Below are positions 12,285 to 23,705 of a stretch of 64,000 nucleotides of DNA, piece by piece (position 1 is the first letter of the stretch; each line of letters begins with the position of its first letter). The stretch is from Pezicula radicicola (lineage: Eukaryota; Ascomycota; Leotiomycetes; Helotiales; Dermateaceae), in the NCBI GenBank assembly GCA_003008705.1, contig PDUO01000051.1:63198-127197 (forward strand), given 5' to 3'. Made by a program: the position numbers and the translations under genes. The notes under the pieces were generated by a model. The model was not told the DNA's origin. It searched no databases and saw only the letters and a program-made list of their open reading frames with translations.

Positions 12285-12593
12285 TTAGCCATCTTCAACA
12301 GAAGCTTCCTGTAGAATTAGTTGAACCGAGACTTTACTTACCCAAGTGACGACTATTAGCCAGCCATCCCATCCAACAATTTTGAAGATAAAAATTCGCT
12401 TGTATATTCGGGCACAGACGAAGATCAAGGTCACAAAGGTCATCATCCACATAGACCATATTACTGTAGAAGCTCTGCCTTCGTAAGTCGCTATGTTGAG
12501 ATGCGGACGGAGTGAGTCTAGCAATAGATTTGTGTTTAGCTGACTCTTAGTGAACGAAGAGAATGGAGGGGTTGACGAGTCGACCTCGGTCAA
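12285..12593 (-). pseudogene. Rhodopsin-domain (PTH11-type receptor) N-terminal fragment
   Basis: The frame holds one transmembrane helix (RASTVIWSMWMMTFVTLIFV) followed by CARIYKRIF and GWDGWLIVVTW. These are hallmarks of the first helix and loop of fungal rhodopsin-domain membrane proteins, which usually have seven helices and about 350-400 residues. A good donor (GTAAGT) follows WLIVVTW, but after a possible acceptor near 12310 the reading ends within a few codons at the TA-rich tract. No in-frame ATG opens the frame. Both ends are therefore lost, and it is best read as a relic cut by an insertion or rearrangement. Confidence 0.6.
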
Positions 12594-13507
12594 TGTAGGT
12601 TTGGAAATTCATATTTTCGGCATGTTACTTTCTCTACTTCCAACTCTCTAGCCAAGGCACAATTACCCTTGGTTGTTTTGTTGATACGAGTCTTAGGATT
12701 GGGGGTAGCGTAAAGTCTTCTTGGAATTAGGATATAGGTGCTTTGAGGAAAGACCCCCACTCCAAGTGATTTCTGTTAGCTGTATGAGTACGTATGCTCG
12801 ATAAGGTGTAGCAAATTAGTATTCTGCTGTTGGATTTGTGACGCCGAAGTATCTGCGCAACGAATATGAATAGGTGATTGGACGCTGAATTGCTGGCTGG
12901 CGGGCACGGCGTAAAATGTTGGAAATGTGAATAGCCTTACATTTGAAGTGGAGATATAACGGATCCGCCACCTAACCTTGCGAGCGGCCTCCCCCACACG
13001 GAGTAATCGTACTAAATGGCCTCGACCAGTCATCCGATCTTGATTTGACACCTAACCTGCGAGCAGCCCGGCATCCCAATACGGTACGAAGTGATCGCAC
13101 GACCCAACATCGTCGGCTAGACAGTCCCCTTTCGAATTTTTCCGCGTTTTGTAGTTATCCACTACCCGAGATACGCGACCCCTGAAACGCTACTGATAGC
13201 CTGTAATATTACCCGGAGAAAGAAACCGGCCTATTTAATCTCCAGTAACCAGGCTTGTGGATCTAAGCTACTGCACAAATTCAAAATCTGCGCACTTTTT
13301 ATTCCCTGGCGACTACTGTACTGCAGGTTGCCAATACTCAGCACGTTCTACTCCACACATGCATTAGTGCAAGCTACGGTACTCCGTACCCCCGATGTGA
13401 GAAGCAGAATCTCTTGTTCTTGTCTACTTTCTTACTCTCAGCTTCTCTTCATATCCGATTTCCAGGACTAATAATGCCATACTTTTAAATACTCAGAAAA
13501 GACAAAG
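12594..13507. other. Intergenic, promoter side of the P450, with a diverged direct repeat
   Basis: No gene supported. CACCTAACC(TT)GCGAGC(G/A)GCC occurs twice, at about 12969 and 13049, suggesting an old tandem duplication of roughly 80 bp. The right end is the probable promoter of the following P450. Confidence 0.4.
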
Positions 13508-15461
13508 ATGGAGAAACCCTACTTTTTAGTCTCGGCTTTGCTAGGTGGTGTATACCTCTTAGTATGGCTCCTAAGAATAGGTCGAAGACCAGCAAACTAC
13601 CCACCAGGTCAGTGAATCCAACAGCAGAAGCAAAGCCTCTTTATATTGGAATTTAGAATATAGTGCTAACGGAAACGAACTCAATCAGGGCCCCCAACTT
13701 TACCTATCCTCGGCAATATCCATCAGGTGCATTTAAGAATCCTCGTAATTGAAATATAGTGCTAATACGATACCGCCTATAGATGCCTACACGCGACACA
13801 CATAAACAGTTGCAGAAATGGGCGCAAGAATATGGACCTGTTTATAGTCTAATGCTTGGGACGAAAACAATGATTGTGTTGTCGAGCGATACGGCAATTA
13901 AGGACCTACTAGACAAGAGAGGTGCTATATACAGCGGCCGCTCAAGTTCATATGTTGGTCAGGAACTATGTAGTGGGGGTCTGCGATTCTTGTTAATTGT
14001 ATGACTCTCTATCTCTATCTTAACTTATCTAGAATATTAGTTGCTAGTACTAATAAGATTTCTTAGCCATACAGCGAGACATGGCGGATGGTACGTTTAA
14101 TAACCTTTGCAAGGCTTACTTGCTACTTGTCGTCCCGAATAGAATTAATCTAATTTATTGGATAACAGATGAGAACGATGGCCCATGGCCTACTAAACAT
14201 AGTAGTCGCAAAATCTTATGTTACATATCAGATGCTAGAGAACAAACAGATGCTGTACGACATGTTGCACCAGCCAGACGACTTCCTCTACCATATTCGT
14301 CGCTACTCTAACTCGCTCACGACAAGTATGACTTATGGGTAAGTGGCTTGTAGACGAGTGGTTTGCAGACGAGTTTTAAGAAACTAACATGGAAACAGAT
14401 GGCGTTCCCCAACGTACGATGACCCAAAAGTAAAGCAATTGTTCGGTGGCTTTGAGCAATTCTGCCAGTTAGCTCTATCTCCGGCCGCTTCCCTAATTGA
14501 CTTCTATCCCATCCTCAAATATCTTCCTCTTCCTATGTTCAATACAGCACGTGAGATGCACAAAAAAGAAAAGGAGCTCTACGTTGGCCACTGGAACACC
14601 GTCAAAAAGCAGCTCAAGGACGGAACCGCAAGACCTTGCTTCTGTACAGATATGGCAGAAATGCAGAAGCAAGACGGATTTAGTGATGACCTAGCTGGCT
14701 ATATCTCGGGCAGTTTCCTAGAAGCCGGGTCCGATACTACGTCAAGCACCCTTTACGGCTTTATCCAAGCTATGGTCCTCTTTCAGTCCGCACAGAAGAA
14801 AGCCCATGACGAGTTGGACTGAGTTGTTGGTGCAGAGCGACTGCCTACTATGGATGATGAGCCAAACCTCCAATACATCCGTGGCTGCGTCAAGGAGAGT
14901 CTTCGCTGGATGCCGACTACGATTACGGGTGCTGCACCACACGCATGTACTAGCGACAACGAGTACATGGGCTTCTACATTCCTAATGGTGCTATTGTAC
15001 TAGACAACGTCTACGCAATCAATATGGACCCGCAACGTTTTCCAAATCCGCGAGAGTTCAACCCAGACCGCTATAAGAATGACTTTCTGAGTGCATTCGA
15101 AGCCGCCACGGTGAATGATGTTTCTAAACGCGACCATTTTACTTTCGGCGCAGGCCGCCATCTCTGCCAAGGTATGCATCTCGCGGAGCGTAGTCTGTTC
15201 CTAGGGATTTCGCGTATCCTGTGGGCTTTCGATATCTTGCCAGCTTTGGACGAGAGTGGGAAGGAGATCATTCCGGACCCGGAGAGGTTAACGCAGGGAT
15301 TAGTCTGTATGCCGGAGATCTTTCCAGCGAGGTTTGTGCCAAGGTCGAAAGAAAGGGTGGAGTTGATCAAGAGAGAGTGGGCGGAAGCGAAGGAGTTGTT
15401 AGATCCAGTAACGATGCAGTGGCTAGATGTGCCGAAAGGGCTGAAATTTAAGTTTGTGTGA
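13508..15461 (+). pseudogene. Cytochrome P450 with one in-frame TGA, otherwise complete
   Basis: Start ATG 13508 opens a membrane anchor (LVSALLGGVYLLVWLL) and the hinge PPGPPTLPILGN across a short intron. Further introns end near 13782, 14067, 14168 and 14399 with phases that restore the P450 fold. Motifs: I-helix AGSDTTSS (near 14725), ExxR in KESLRW (near 14895), the PERF-like segment NPREFNPDRY (near 15050) and heme site FGAGRHLCQG (near 15145), Cys ligand present. It resembles fungal P450s of the O-methylsterigmatocystin-oxidoreductase-like type. Codon 14820-14822 is TGA inside DELD-stop-VVGAERLP, where the family commonly has Arg. CGA to TGA would explain it, and it lies upstream of the heme site. 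The frame beyond stays open for 213 codons, so the change looks recent. A sequencing error or natural readthrough is the alternative. Confidence 0.82.
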
Positions 15462-16129
15462 TGATGTGGAGGGAAGACAGTTCTCTTTCTGGCGTTTCTT
15501 ACCTCTTAGACAGCCAGCGATAGTGATAAGTGAAATGGTGGTTCAGCGTTCGCTATACTTGAAAACATCTCTCGTGTATTGTTTTAACGATAACGAGATT
15601 GATAGAACCCCTCACGTGCAGAGCTTGTGTTTACGGAACCCCGCCCAAACAGCCTTTCTTTGCTCTGCCTCGATTGAACCAGTGTTTACACATACCTTCC
15701 CGACCACCAGTAAACTTAACCGTAATCTGTTTGTCCATATATTGTCCCAAGCCCAGAATATTCTCCTTCTTCGGCCTCTCAGTCTGTCCGCCGGGGTTTC
15801 ACCTCTGCAGTGTTATCTACATTAGAGAGGAAGTCACATTCGACAGTAGCTAGGCGGCCTTCAGAATACCAAATTATCTCAAATTGATTCACAACCTACG
15901 GCACGTCCTGAAGAACTTTTCCAGGGCGTTTCTAGTAATTATTGACAGAAGAAGCATATGTGGATTCTAAGGATTTATTAGAAGAGGCATATACGTAAAG
16001 TCTCCCATTGGTTCCTTATGCTTCGACTGCTCTTCTGTGAGGAATTGAGTTAAGGTAACAATATCCACGTATACTTTCTTAGGGCTATACAGCACGTTCA
16101 CCAGCTCATAGATATTACTTAACAAGATA
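15462..16129. other. Intergenic, no gene recognised
   Basis: The downstream region of the P450 and a stretch without supported coding. The minus-strand frame 15967-16185 may be decayed sequence continuing the DUF6594 scrap but shows no motif of its own. Confidence 0.35.
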
Positions 16130-16360
16130 TCACAAGATACTATATTGACGGCATACTTCGTAACAACTCCATCTATGGCATACACGGGCCTGAATTTTGG
16201 ATGATCCTCGGTGCTTCGAATACACCTCTCGATTAGCCACAGCCTGCGCTCTGATCACTAATTCTCGAAGATCCATTTCGAGTTGTATGAGCTCCCCTTG
16301 CAGATATAATACGGTCTGGAAATTCAACTTACTAAAACGACGAAAAACTACCAATGACAT
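16130..16360 (-). pseudogene. DUF6594-like fragment
   Basis: The frame begins SLVVFRRFSKLN and continues LYLQGELIQLEMDLREL. This is the pattern found near the N-terminus of fungal DUF6594 proteins (VFRRF, LNxxxLLYLQ, ELxxLExxLRxL). Those proteins are normally 250-400 aa with C-terminal membrane helices. Here the reading ends after about 76 codons, and neither an N-terminal lead-in exon nor the membrane helices can be joined in frame. It is probably a relic. The function of the family is unknown. Confidence 0.4.
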
Positions 16361-17339
16361 AGTTATATGCGGAGTTGTATTCTGCTTTTACTGCTGTTCC
16401 TGGCTTTAATGTTGGGTTTAGGATTTTGATGGGGAGTGGTGTTAGCTTGTTTTTTGTGGAGGGTAGGAGTTTTATGGGTAAAAGAAGGAAGGTTAGCGCG
16501 GACTTGACCAAGTCCCCTCACTCTAGCTTTATTGTTTTTGACTATTTGAAATAATATTAACACAATTCTTCTAAACCCCTTCTCTAGAATCCACCGAGCC
16601 AAGTGCGATAAGCAGAGACCTTCCTGTCTTCGGTATATCACATTTAGGATCAACTGCGATGGCTATGCTCCTCCGAAGATTCCCAAAAAAAAACTACAAT
16701 AGTCGCGCAGTAATACAACGAGAATATCAACGACGAGTGAGAAATCTATAATCGCATTATCTAGAACATCTAGACCTCTTATCTCAATTACCCCTTATAT
16801 TCCGACCTGGCTTCAAGAGATAGAAGTTTGGTGGATATATTGCGCTTATGGTCTTTGTTCCAGATCTTCTTACCTAGAGAAATAAATGTACATTGAGAGT
16901 GTACCGCAATGCTGAAACCGAATAGAGTGTCTCTATGACCGCAACAGATAGTACACCTTTTGAAAAGTAGATGAGGGTATTAAAAAGCTTCCTTCCTTAG
17001 GACACTAGCAATCACTAAGTATATCCTCGTGATGCCTTGGAGTAGCTTCTTCCACCACTTCCGATGATAGGCTAGTTCTGCTCGTAGATATCCATTTATC
17101 CTAACGTCCTCCCACTATGTATAGCCGGTTGACTATTCGCCCTTAGTGCCGTAGGACTAGGCCGTATGGTACTTGCCGGACTAAAATCCGGCACTAGGTA
17201 CCCTTAGTTATTCCCATTCCTTTGGGAATCTCAGTTTTCTTCACTCAAAACACTAAACCAAACGTTGCCAACCTCGTTCCGTAATACCTCAATTTGCATT
17301 TTGCAAGTACGAAGATAAAAGAATTAGCATAAGGATATT
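16361..17339. other. Intergenic, probable decayed repeat DNA
   Basis: No intact frame. The right part may belong to the same degenerate retroelement as the next feature, but no further motif could be read. Confidence 0.3.
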
Positions 17340-17480
17340 ACGACCTGGAAGTAATTCTTTGTTCTTTCTGTTATTCTTTTCGAGGTAGATGTTGCGCAGA
17401 GTATGGAGCTGTTGCTTTCGACAAAGACCTTCCATAAGATGTCATCAACATGCAAGAGAAGTAGAATACTGTATGGATCC
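17340..17480 (-). mobile_element. Ty1/Copia reverse-transcriptase scrap
   Basis: On the minus strand at 17436-17465 the reading LLLLHVDDIL matches the catalytic YVDDxL box of Ty1/Copia reverse transcriptases, with the two aspartates kept and H in place of Y. Reading stays open for about 25 codons after it and then breaks. No LTRs, integrase or RNase H could be recognised. It is a decayed fragment, called on a single short motif. Confidence 0.4.
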
Positions 17481-17608
17481 GAGCACGAAAGGCGAGGTCT
17501 TCAATATAGTTCACCTGCCCCGCCTCCTAGTGGTAGCTAGATAACACGCGTACAAAATAGATAAGGGAAGTCGGCAAAATAGATCCGTAACTTTGTTAAA
17601 GTAGATAC

Positions 17609-18062
17609 CTAAGGCAAAACTGACTTAAAGTAATTGTCTGAGGCCTTAGATATCAGCCGTCTTTTCCTATTTAGGAGTGTTATTCTGGGGATAGCTGGTT
17701 TGAAAATCTGTCTCATAGTTATTCCGGCTGGGGTATCTATTTTCCCGGCCCAAAAATCAAGTATTCTATCCGGGACTTGCCAAGCGGCCGACGGCAGAAA
17801 TATTACCCGCTTCCGAAATTCGATCGTGTAGACATCGTTACTTTCAATTACTTTCAATATTCTATCGCTAGGATGGCCGATATATTTTGGAGGGTTTTTT
17901 GGGTTCAGAGCCATGGTTTGTAAGTACTTACCTAAATGTAAGAGATCCCTGCTATAATAATAGCGAAGAAGTACTAGAGGCACGGTAGAACGAAATTCCC
18001 TATTGAACGAGATCTATTTGGATTGAACTTACTCCAATGCCTACTGGTATTTGTGTTGCCAT
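17609..18062 (-). CDS. Hypothetical protein, uncertain gene model
   Basis: A plausible start ATG at 18062 lies in good context (AAAAAGATGGCA) behind a CT/CA-rich leader. It encodes MATQIPVGIG and is followed directly by a GTAAGT donor at 18032. An acceptor near 17948 or 17932 leads towards a minus-strand frame of about 100 codons (MALNPKNPPKYIGHPSD, then YTIEFRKRVIFLPSAAWQVP) ending at 17609. The joins cannot be made in phase with confidence, and I do not recognise the family. It may be a real small gene with unusual exons or a partly decayed one. No signal peptide or membrane segment is seen. Confidence 0.3.
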
Positions 18063-20363
18063 CTTTTTGTTGTTGAGGTTTTGCTTGCTTGTTGTTAGTA
18101 AATGGTAATTTGAAGTTGGTGGTACAAAGAGTAAAAGGTGGTCGTGATAGGGATTATGTAGTAGTTGTGGTGACTCGGAGAGTAAGAAATCCAAAAGTTT
18201 TTGTTAGTAGAATTCTCATCCGGTCTCGTACTCCCCTTATAAGGATTCTGGAACACAGTTGTTTATATTACAGCTAGTTGGGGTGCGTGTAAGGTTTTGT
18301 GGGTTCATTATTTTGGGGATGGAAATAGCAGGGGTGGGACGACGAGGCCGACTCACTTGATGGACATAGATCGAATAATCGTTTCTTGTCTTCACTAAGG
18401 GCTATGGTGAATGTACAGCTTTCTTCTTCGCATTTATCTCCCTGGGGAACGGTTGTTAGTTTTTGGATTTGTTTTTTGTCTTTAGCAGACACGATGTTAC
18501 GTTTTGATGGCTGTAGTCTTGAGTTGGCAACCGCAAATGTCAACATGTCACTTGTTGATGCACAAATTGCAAGTTACAATAACTTCGACCTCAACCTACC
18601 ATCGACGTCGACACCACCACACAACGCCGAACACCAACAACCTCACATTGATCTGAATTCTTGTCACTATTGCTGCACGACAGGATTCCCCAGCTCAAAC
18701 GCGTCTCAGCGATACACATTCGCAGCCGTACCTCGTGTGACGTGATGTGTGCATTACTGTACAGACTTATTACAGTAGTAGATGAGTGCCGTACCGTACC
18801 AGCAACAGAATTGGAGCGTTGCCGTGGAAGAAGCGAAGGCGGGGGAGAAGTCGAAGGAACGTCTTCACTCTTATCATCATCATCATCACTACTCTCATCA
18901 TAATGATTTCAAAGGGCAGAACATTGCTGAATGCAAGACGTCTTTGCGGAACCTTAGTGAGCTCTTCCAAGGAATTTTGAGGATGGCACTTCTAAGCCTC
19001 CATATATTCAGGTGAGAGGTGGATGTACTATGCTTTATTAAAGACTTGAATAATAGCAAAGATATCTAGCTCGATGATCCCTCAAGTTCCTCCGGTTGAA
19101 AGACATTCTTCCACCAAACCCATCATAGTAACACACTCTTTTTACTACTTCCCAGCGGCAAAAATACTATATTAGACCCCCATCTCATATCTCAATACCC
19201 TCTTCTCATCATCAACTTTCACAATTTTCAAATCACACACTTCAAATCCAAATCCAGAAGAATGCTCAAGAAAAGATCATTCAAAAGTTAGCGCAGTCTC
19301 ATTTACATTTTCAAACTAGAAGAAGCAGTGGGGTCAGGAGAAAGTGAAAATTAACAAATCTCATTATACTACCACGAAAACAACGGATCCGTTTCATTGG
19401 CGAGGATTTGAGAAACGGCGGCTTTGGCCATGTAGGTTGCGAGGAGATAGAAGGATGTTAGAAGTTGATTTGCTAGGGCCAATCTTTCGTCTGGAGTTTT
19501 CATCCGCAGGCTGCATAGGCTTGTATGGTTCAAATATACCTTGTGGAGCCAGAAATTTTCCTAGAATTAAAAGATTTTATTTTTTGAAGTGACAAGTATT
19601 ACTATAAAAAAATAGTACACACAAGCTAAAATCAATGACACAATTCGTGCAAGGCACTATAGTATAGGAAAAGCGGATGGCGATTTCGGATCCAGATTGA
19701 GACCTCAACTGGATCCCTAGTAGGAAATGTTCCTTTCAAATTTCTACGAGGATTCAGCAAAGAAGCTTTACCGGGGCCGCACCCAAAGCATCTTCTACAA
19801 ATTACAACTCGGAGCCTGAAAGACCTAGATTTCAAATTTGAGCTGTTACCGCTTTACTGGCTGTTACTGAGGTAATCCCTGTTGGTTACATTCAGCTGCA
19901 CTTTCGGTCTTCTATGCCCAAAAGAACCATCCAGTGTGAGCTTGTCCTGCTGCTGAAGGGCGAGGCGGAGGCGGACGCTCTCTTCGTACGTTCGTCTGCG
20001 TGCATCATTCTCGAGCTGTTCCAGGCTGGAGAGCTGCTGCTGCGACGAGCGTGGACGAAGAGGAGGAGGAGTGGTGTGCCAGACAACATGATGATGAATG
20101 ATGGTAATCCTGATGATCGGTAAAAAGAAGAAGAAAAAGAAGTAGAAGGAAAGGATGTGGGAGAAAAAGGATTTGTTTGAGTGAAAGAAAACGACTGAAG
20201 GATCCCTCTGTTGTATTTCTTTGTCCCTTTCGTGCTTTCGGCTGTCTTGGTCTGTTTTACTGTGATGTGATGCTGGATGACGTCGGTCCCCTCTCACCTC
20301 ACCTTACCTCACCGCATTGCAACAAGATCGGCGACATCATCATTTTTTGACTTGACGTCTTCT
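18063..20363. other. Long region without a supported gene
   Basis: Mostly low-information sequence. A run of ATC/CAT triplets lies at about 18870-18907. A minus-strand frame at 19854-20297 (147 codons) has one coding-like patch (LEQLENDARRRTYEESVRL), but its upstream half is low complexity (poly-F from a GAA/AAG-rich leader). It is not called as a gene. Confidence 0.35.
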
Positions 20364-20417
20364 GTTTGTTTGTTTGTTTGTTTGTTTGTTTTTTTTGGGG
20401 GGGGGGTGGGGGGGGTT
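20364..20417. repeat. (TTTG)n microsatellite followed by poly-T and poly-G runs
   Basis: Six to seven GTTT/TTTG units are followed directly by a T run and then G8-T-G7-type runs. This tract is prone to slippage and to sequencing error; the exact length is unreliable. Confidence 0.9.
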
Positions 20418-20555
20418 AACGTATCTTGATGTCAGTGATGATTCGCCAGGTGCTTTTGGAGGCTCGAGAAACGTGGTAAGACTTGTAAGAGGCTGGTTTT
20501 CTCGAGTATTCATGCGGTTGTGGCCTGCAATGTAGTATTGGCGCGTGTTTGACAA

Positions 20556-20729
20556 GGCCCAGATAACGCTGTTGCAGATGCGGTCAAGGTTGGAACTTTG
20601 GACTTGAAGCCTCCTCTAAGGATACAGGCTCATATGCAGAAGAAAGGCATTGAAAGTAAAGGCCCTATGGGTGGAACAATTCCGGATGTGGATGAATTGG
20701 CGAAGAGTTTTGTAGCTTTGAAGAAATGA
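20556..20729 (+). pseudogene. C-terminal fragment of an unidentified protein
   Basis: A 57-codon plus-strand frame without an ATG ends in a natural-looking stop. It reads VKVGTLDLKPPLRIQAHMQK, then GGTIPDVDELAKSFVALKK. The composition is coding-like and resembles the tail of a metabolic enzyme, but the family is not recognised. A TGA immediately upstream closes the frame, and no acceptor-linked exon was found. It is probably a gene end left behind by rearrangement. Confidence 0.3.
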
Positions 20730-21200
20730 AACATATTTGCAAATATTCAGAGTAGCTAGGCAATGATTACAGAGATGGTTACAAAGAAGTTAGAGGAGTT
20801 GCGCGAAATTGGTCAACCCATTACACATATGATACGGCTGAATCTGGCGAATCCCGTATCTGCAATTGGCCATTCAATTTGTATTAGGAAAAGAATATAA
20901 AGACACTAGTTATAACACTATATATACTCTAGAACAAGGATAAGCCGCACAGAGTTCAAAGTCCACTAGCCAAAAAGATCCATCGTGTTTAGGAATGCTA
21001 CGTAACTTCTATCTTATTAAGTAGAATGAAATTTCATACAATAAGTCGAAATGTACATTGAAGAAAAGTATTATATCGAATCATTTAGGGCCTTAATACC
21101 TTAGAAGAATTAATGAATACTTTTGTCCCACGCCCTCCTATTATCATCGTCCTGAACAGTCTTAATTAAAGTCGTAAATTGCTCATTCGTCCTCACAACC
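20730..21200. other. Intergenic, no gene recognised
   Basis: AT-leaning sequence downstream of the orphan protein gene. No repeat or RNA gene was identified. Confidence 0.4.
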
Positions 21201-23175
21201 TCAATTTCGCCTTATTTCGCCATGATATACACTGCTACCGCCGCCCACGAATGTAAGTCCAAAATTTCCCGCAGATACCCAGGTCCTGTCATCACACCGC
21301 TCGCACCTATAGCCGAAGGACTCTGTCTTATACACCGCAAATTGCCATTCACTACCACTGTCAATTACAGGACGAAGGGCATCCGTTTTGCAGAAGAAGC
21401 ATGGGACTCTGTTGTACTTTCCAAGGGCAAATTTGGCCCTTTCTTCTTCTCTAGCATTGTCATTCTGTTCAGCGAAATTGGTGGGTGGTTCTGGGGTAGT
21501 AGGATCGCCTGGAACACTCCGAGTCTCCGTAAAATCATCAGCTTGTCCCTCAGAGTTGGCTTCTTCGTCGTTATTGTTATTACCAAGAATGACTTCGAGT
21601 GGGGTTGGAATCGAGTACTGCTTGCATGTACCTTGGTTGCTAACAACTAGAGTACGCGAGCTTCGCCCAGAACCAGTTTGCACAACAGTCAGTGTTAGGT
21701 GTTGTGGGTTCGGGACGTCATTGACACTAGAAGGTAGTACTGGCACATGTCGTATTGTGACTCGGAGGGAGCATGGCAGCTCCTGCTCAGTCCAATCAAC
21801 ATTCCAGGTGTGGAGCGAAATGTGATTGCATATAGTAGCAGTGTTGCAAGGCTCTTTCAGGATAAGACTCGGCGATCCATCTTCGTGTACAATCAAAGTC
21901 TTTGCACAAAAGCTGAATCCTGCTGGGGATGAAGATCTGGAGTTGGCAAGGTCAACAGTTCGATCAATGAATATCAGGCCTTCTGGCTCGATATTCATCT
22001 GTTCGCTGTCCGCAAGCTGGGTGGTGGTTCTCCACCAAGGGGTAGAACTCCCAGTGACTGTTTGTGTTTCGAAATCCTCCGTTTCTGAGAAGCTAAAGTC
22101 CTCTGATGATTCACCCTCACTTGTCAAATCGGTATCTGGCCTACTAGACGACCCTATGTCTGCTGCTCGAAAGGTGGGAAGTGGACGGTCATGAATGTTA
22201 TCATATGACTTTGTTTGTTCCTCATAGGAAGTGCCATAAATAAAGTCGACCGTTCCGTCGTTTCGTACTACCACGATGTCTTCTCCAGCTCCGTTCATGC
22301 CGTGTTCAACAAGACTAGGAACTGAGCTATGGCTTGGCTGGTCGGGATCGTTAACGAGGGTATCGCGTTGTTGTGCGTGTTCTGAATGGCCATCCTGTAC
22401 ATCAATGGAGCTTTGAGATCCATTGCTTGCTTTGTTCCAAGGTCTCCTGGGCCTTTTCGGGACGTTATTCTGCGAGTTATTCTGCGAGTATGCTTGGAAA
22501 CGAAACACGCCTGTCTTCTCGCGACGACATGTTTCTTTCAAATCATTGAAGCATTTTGATTGTTTGACCATCTCTTCTGAGAGGTTCTTCAACACGCCCT
22601 GCAAATCTTTCTTGCTTCGAAGCGATCTTGAGTCAGTCCTGTATTATTAGAAAATCAAAAGATATACTTACTCGACTTGGTTGTACAGCAACACCGTCGT
22701 TAATGCCATGTGTTGAGATGATTCGATGTTTTTAGCTGCTTGTATCAAATTGTGGAAATGCTCCTGGCCACAAACAATATCGAAGGAAACACTCGTTCGT
22801 TTGAAAATGGCCTTGACCCGCTTCAAGAGGTTGTCTATTGCCAAACTCTGGGCATCTTGAAACCGCTGAACAAGCTGTCGCACATCTTTCACGAGCTCAT
22901 TCACGTTTTCGGTGTAGTGGTCGATCACATTGACCTCTTTACCATCTACTTGGACTGTAATGGCACGGACTGAATCAGATCGGTCGGTAAGATAAGCTAC
23001 AAGAGCACTTGACTATGGAAAGAGAATCCGAAAGTTAGTTCAGTTGAATTACCAAAATTTGAGGTCTTACTTTTTGAATGCCTTCCAGCACCATACTATA
23101 TCTTTTTAGCGTTTCAGGTGCGTTCCTGATAAGAGCGTCAAAAGCTGCTATAGTTATTACCCCCTGCTCTATCAT
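21201..23175 (-). CDS. Orphan protein with possible C-terminal zinc ribbon
   Basis: Three exons join in phase: 23175-23071, 23012-22672 and 22638-21201, giving about 628 aa. The start ATG at 23175 (MIEQGVITIAAFDALIRNAP) has no open frame before it. Residues 1-180 look helical, with runs such as NVNELVKDVRQLVQRFQDA and NLLKRVKAIFK. The middle is acidic and Ser/Thr-rich, probably disordered. Residues about 540-610 hold two Cys pairs (CFFC, then CERC about 35 residues later), as in a zinc ribbon. I do not recognise the family. The helical N-terminus vaguely recalls fungal N-terminal domains of STAND-type proteins, which is a guess. No stops or frameshifts interrupt it. Confidence 0.6.
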
Positions 23176-23705
23176 GACTATCAACCTGTCCCCAGGATTC
23201 GGGGCCGTGGTTTAGAGCTTCTATTAAGTTCAAATATAGCTCTAAGGTCTGAAGACATAGAGCATAAGGAAACCTATGTCCCGGATTTATCCGGACAAAA
23301 GTAGGAGAAGTATACAAAATGCCAAGCATCTTAATAAGCGAGGAAGGTAAGTTATCGCTCTTACCTAATATCGTATTCACAGCCACGCTAGTCGTATTTT
23401 ATTACGTATTATAGAGATGTCACGTGAAATGTAGCGTTCTTCTAGAAGTTTTCATGAGCAGCCACGTGTCTGCTTCTACACGGAGCTGCCACTCAATCAT
23501 TCCAATGCCCATCCCATCTCCATGTCGTAATAAGGTAATGCTTCCTGAGCGACCATGCCAGTAGAGCCCTTGCAGAGGGCTTTCTGCCCGAGAGCCTCGA
23601 ACATACGACGCTATATCAAAACGAAGGAATGTCCCTCTCTCTACCCTCCATCATCGTGTGCAGGGGCGACACTCGAAGGAATAGAAGGCCTAGAGCCAAC
23701 AATAG
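23176..23705. other. Intergenic, upstream of the orphan gene and downstream of the Zn2Cys6 gene
   Basis: A minus-strand frame at 23138-23386 overlaps the start of the orphan gene in another frame and lacks an ATG at its head. It is treated as leader sequence. Nothing else is supported. Confidence 0.4.

Noticed and set aside
17000..17340. Longer Copia polyprotein with RNase H
   Set aside because: Minus-strand translation is broken every few codons and no second motif could be read with confidence.
18063..18300. Small secreted protein gene
   Set aside because: Frames here overlap the leader of the uncertain gene at 17609-18062 and show no signal peptide or cysteine pattern.
19854..20297. 147-codon minus-strand gene
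   Set aside because: More than half of the translation is low-complexity from GAA/AAG and pyrimidine-rich DNA, with no family match; left as intergenic.
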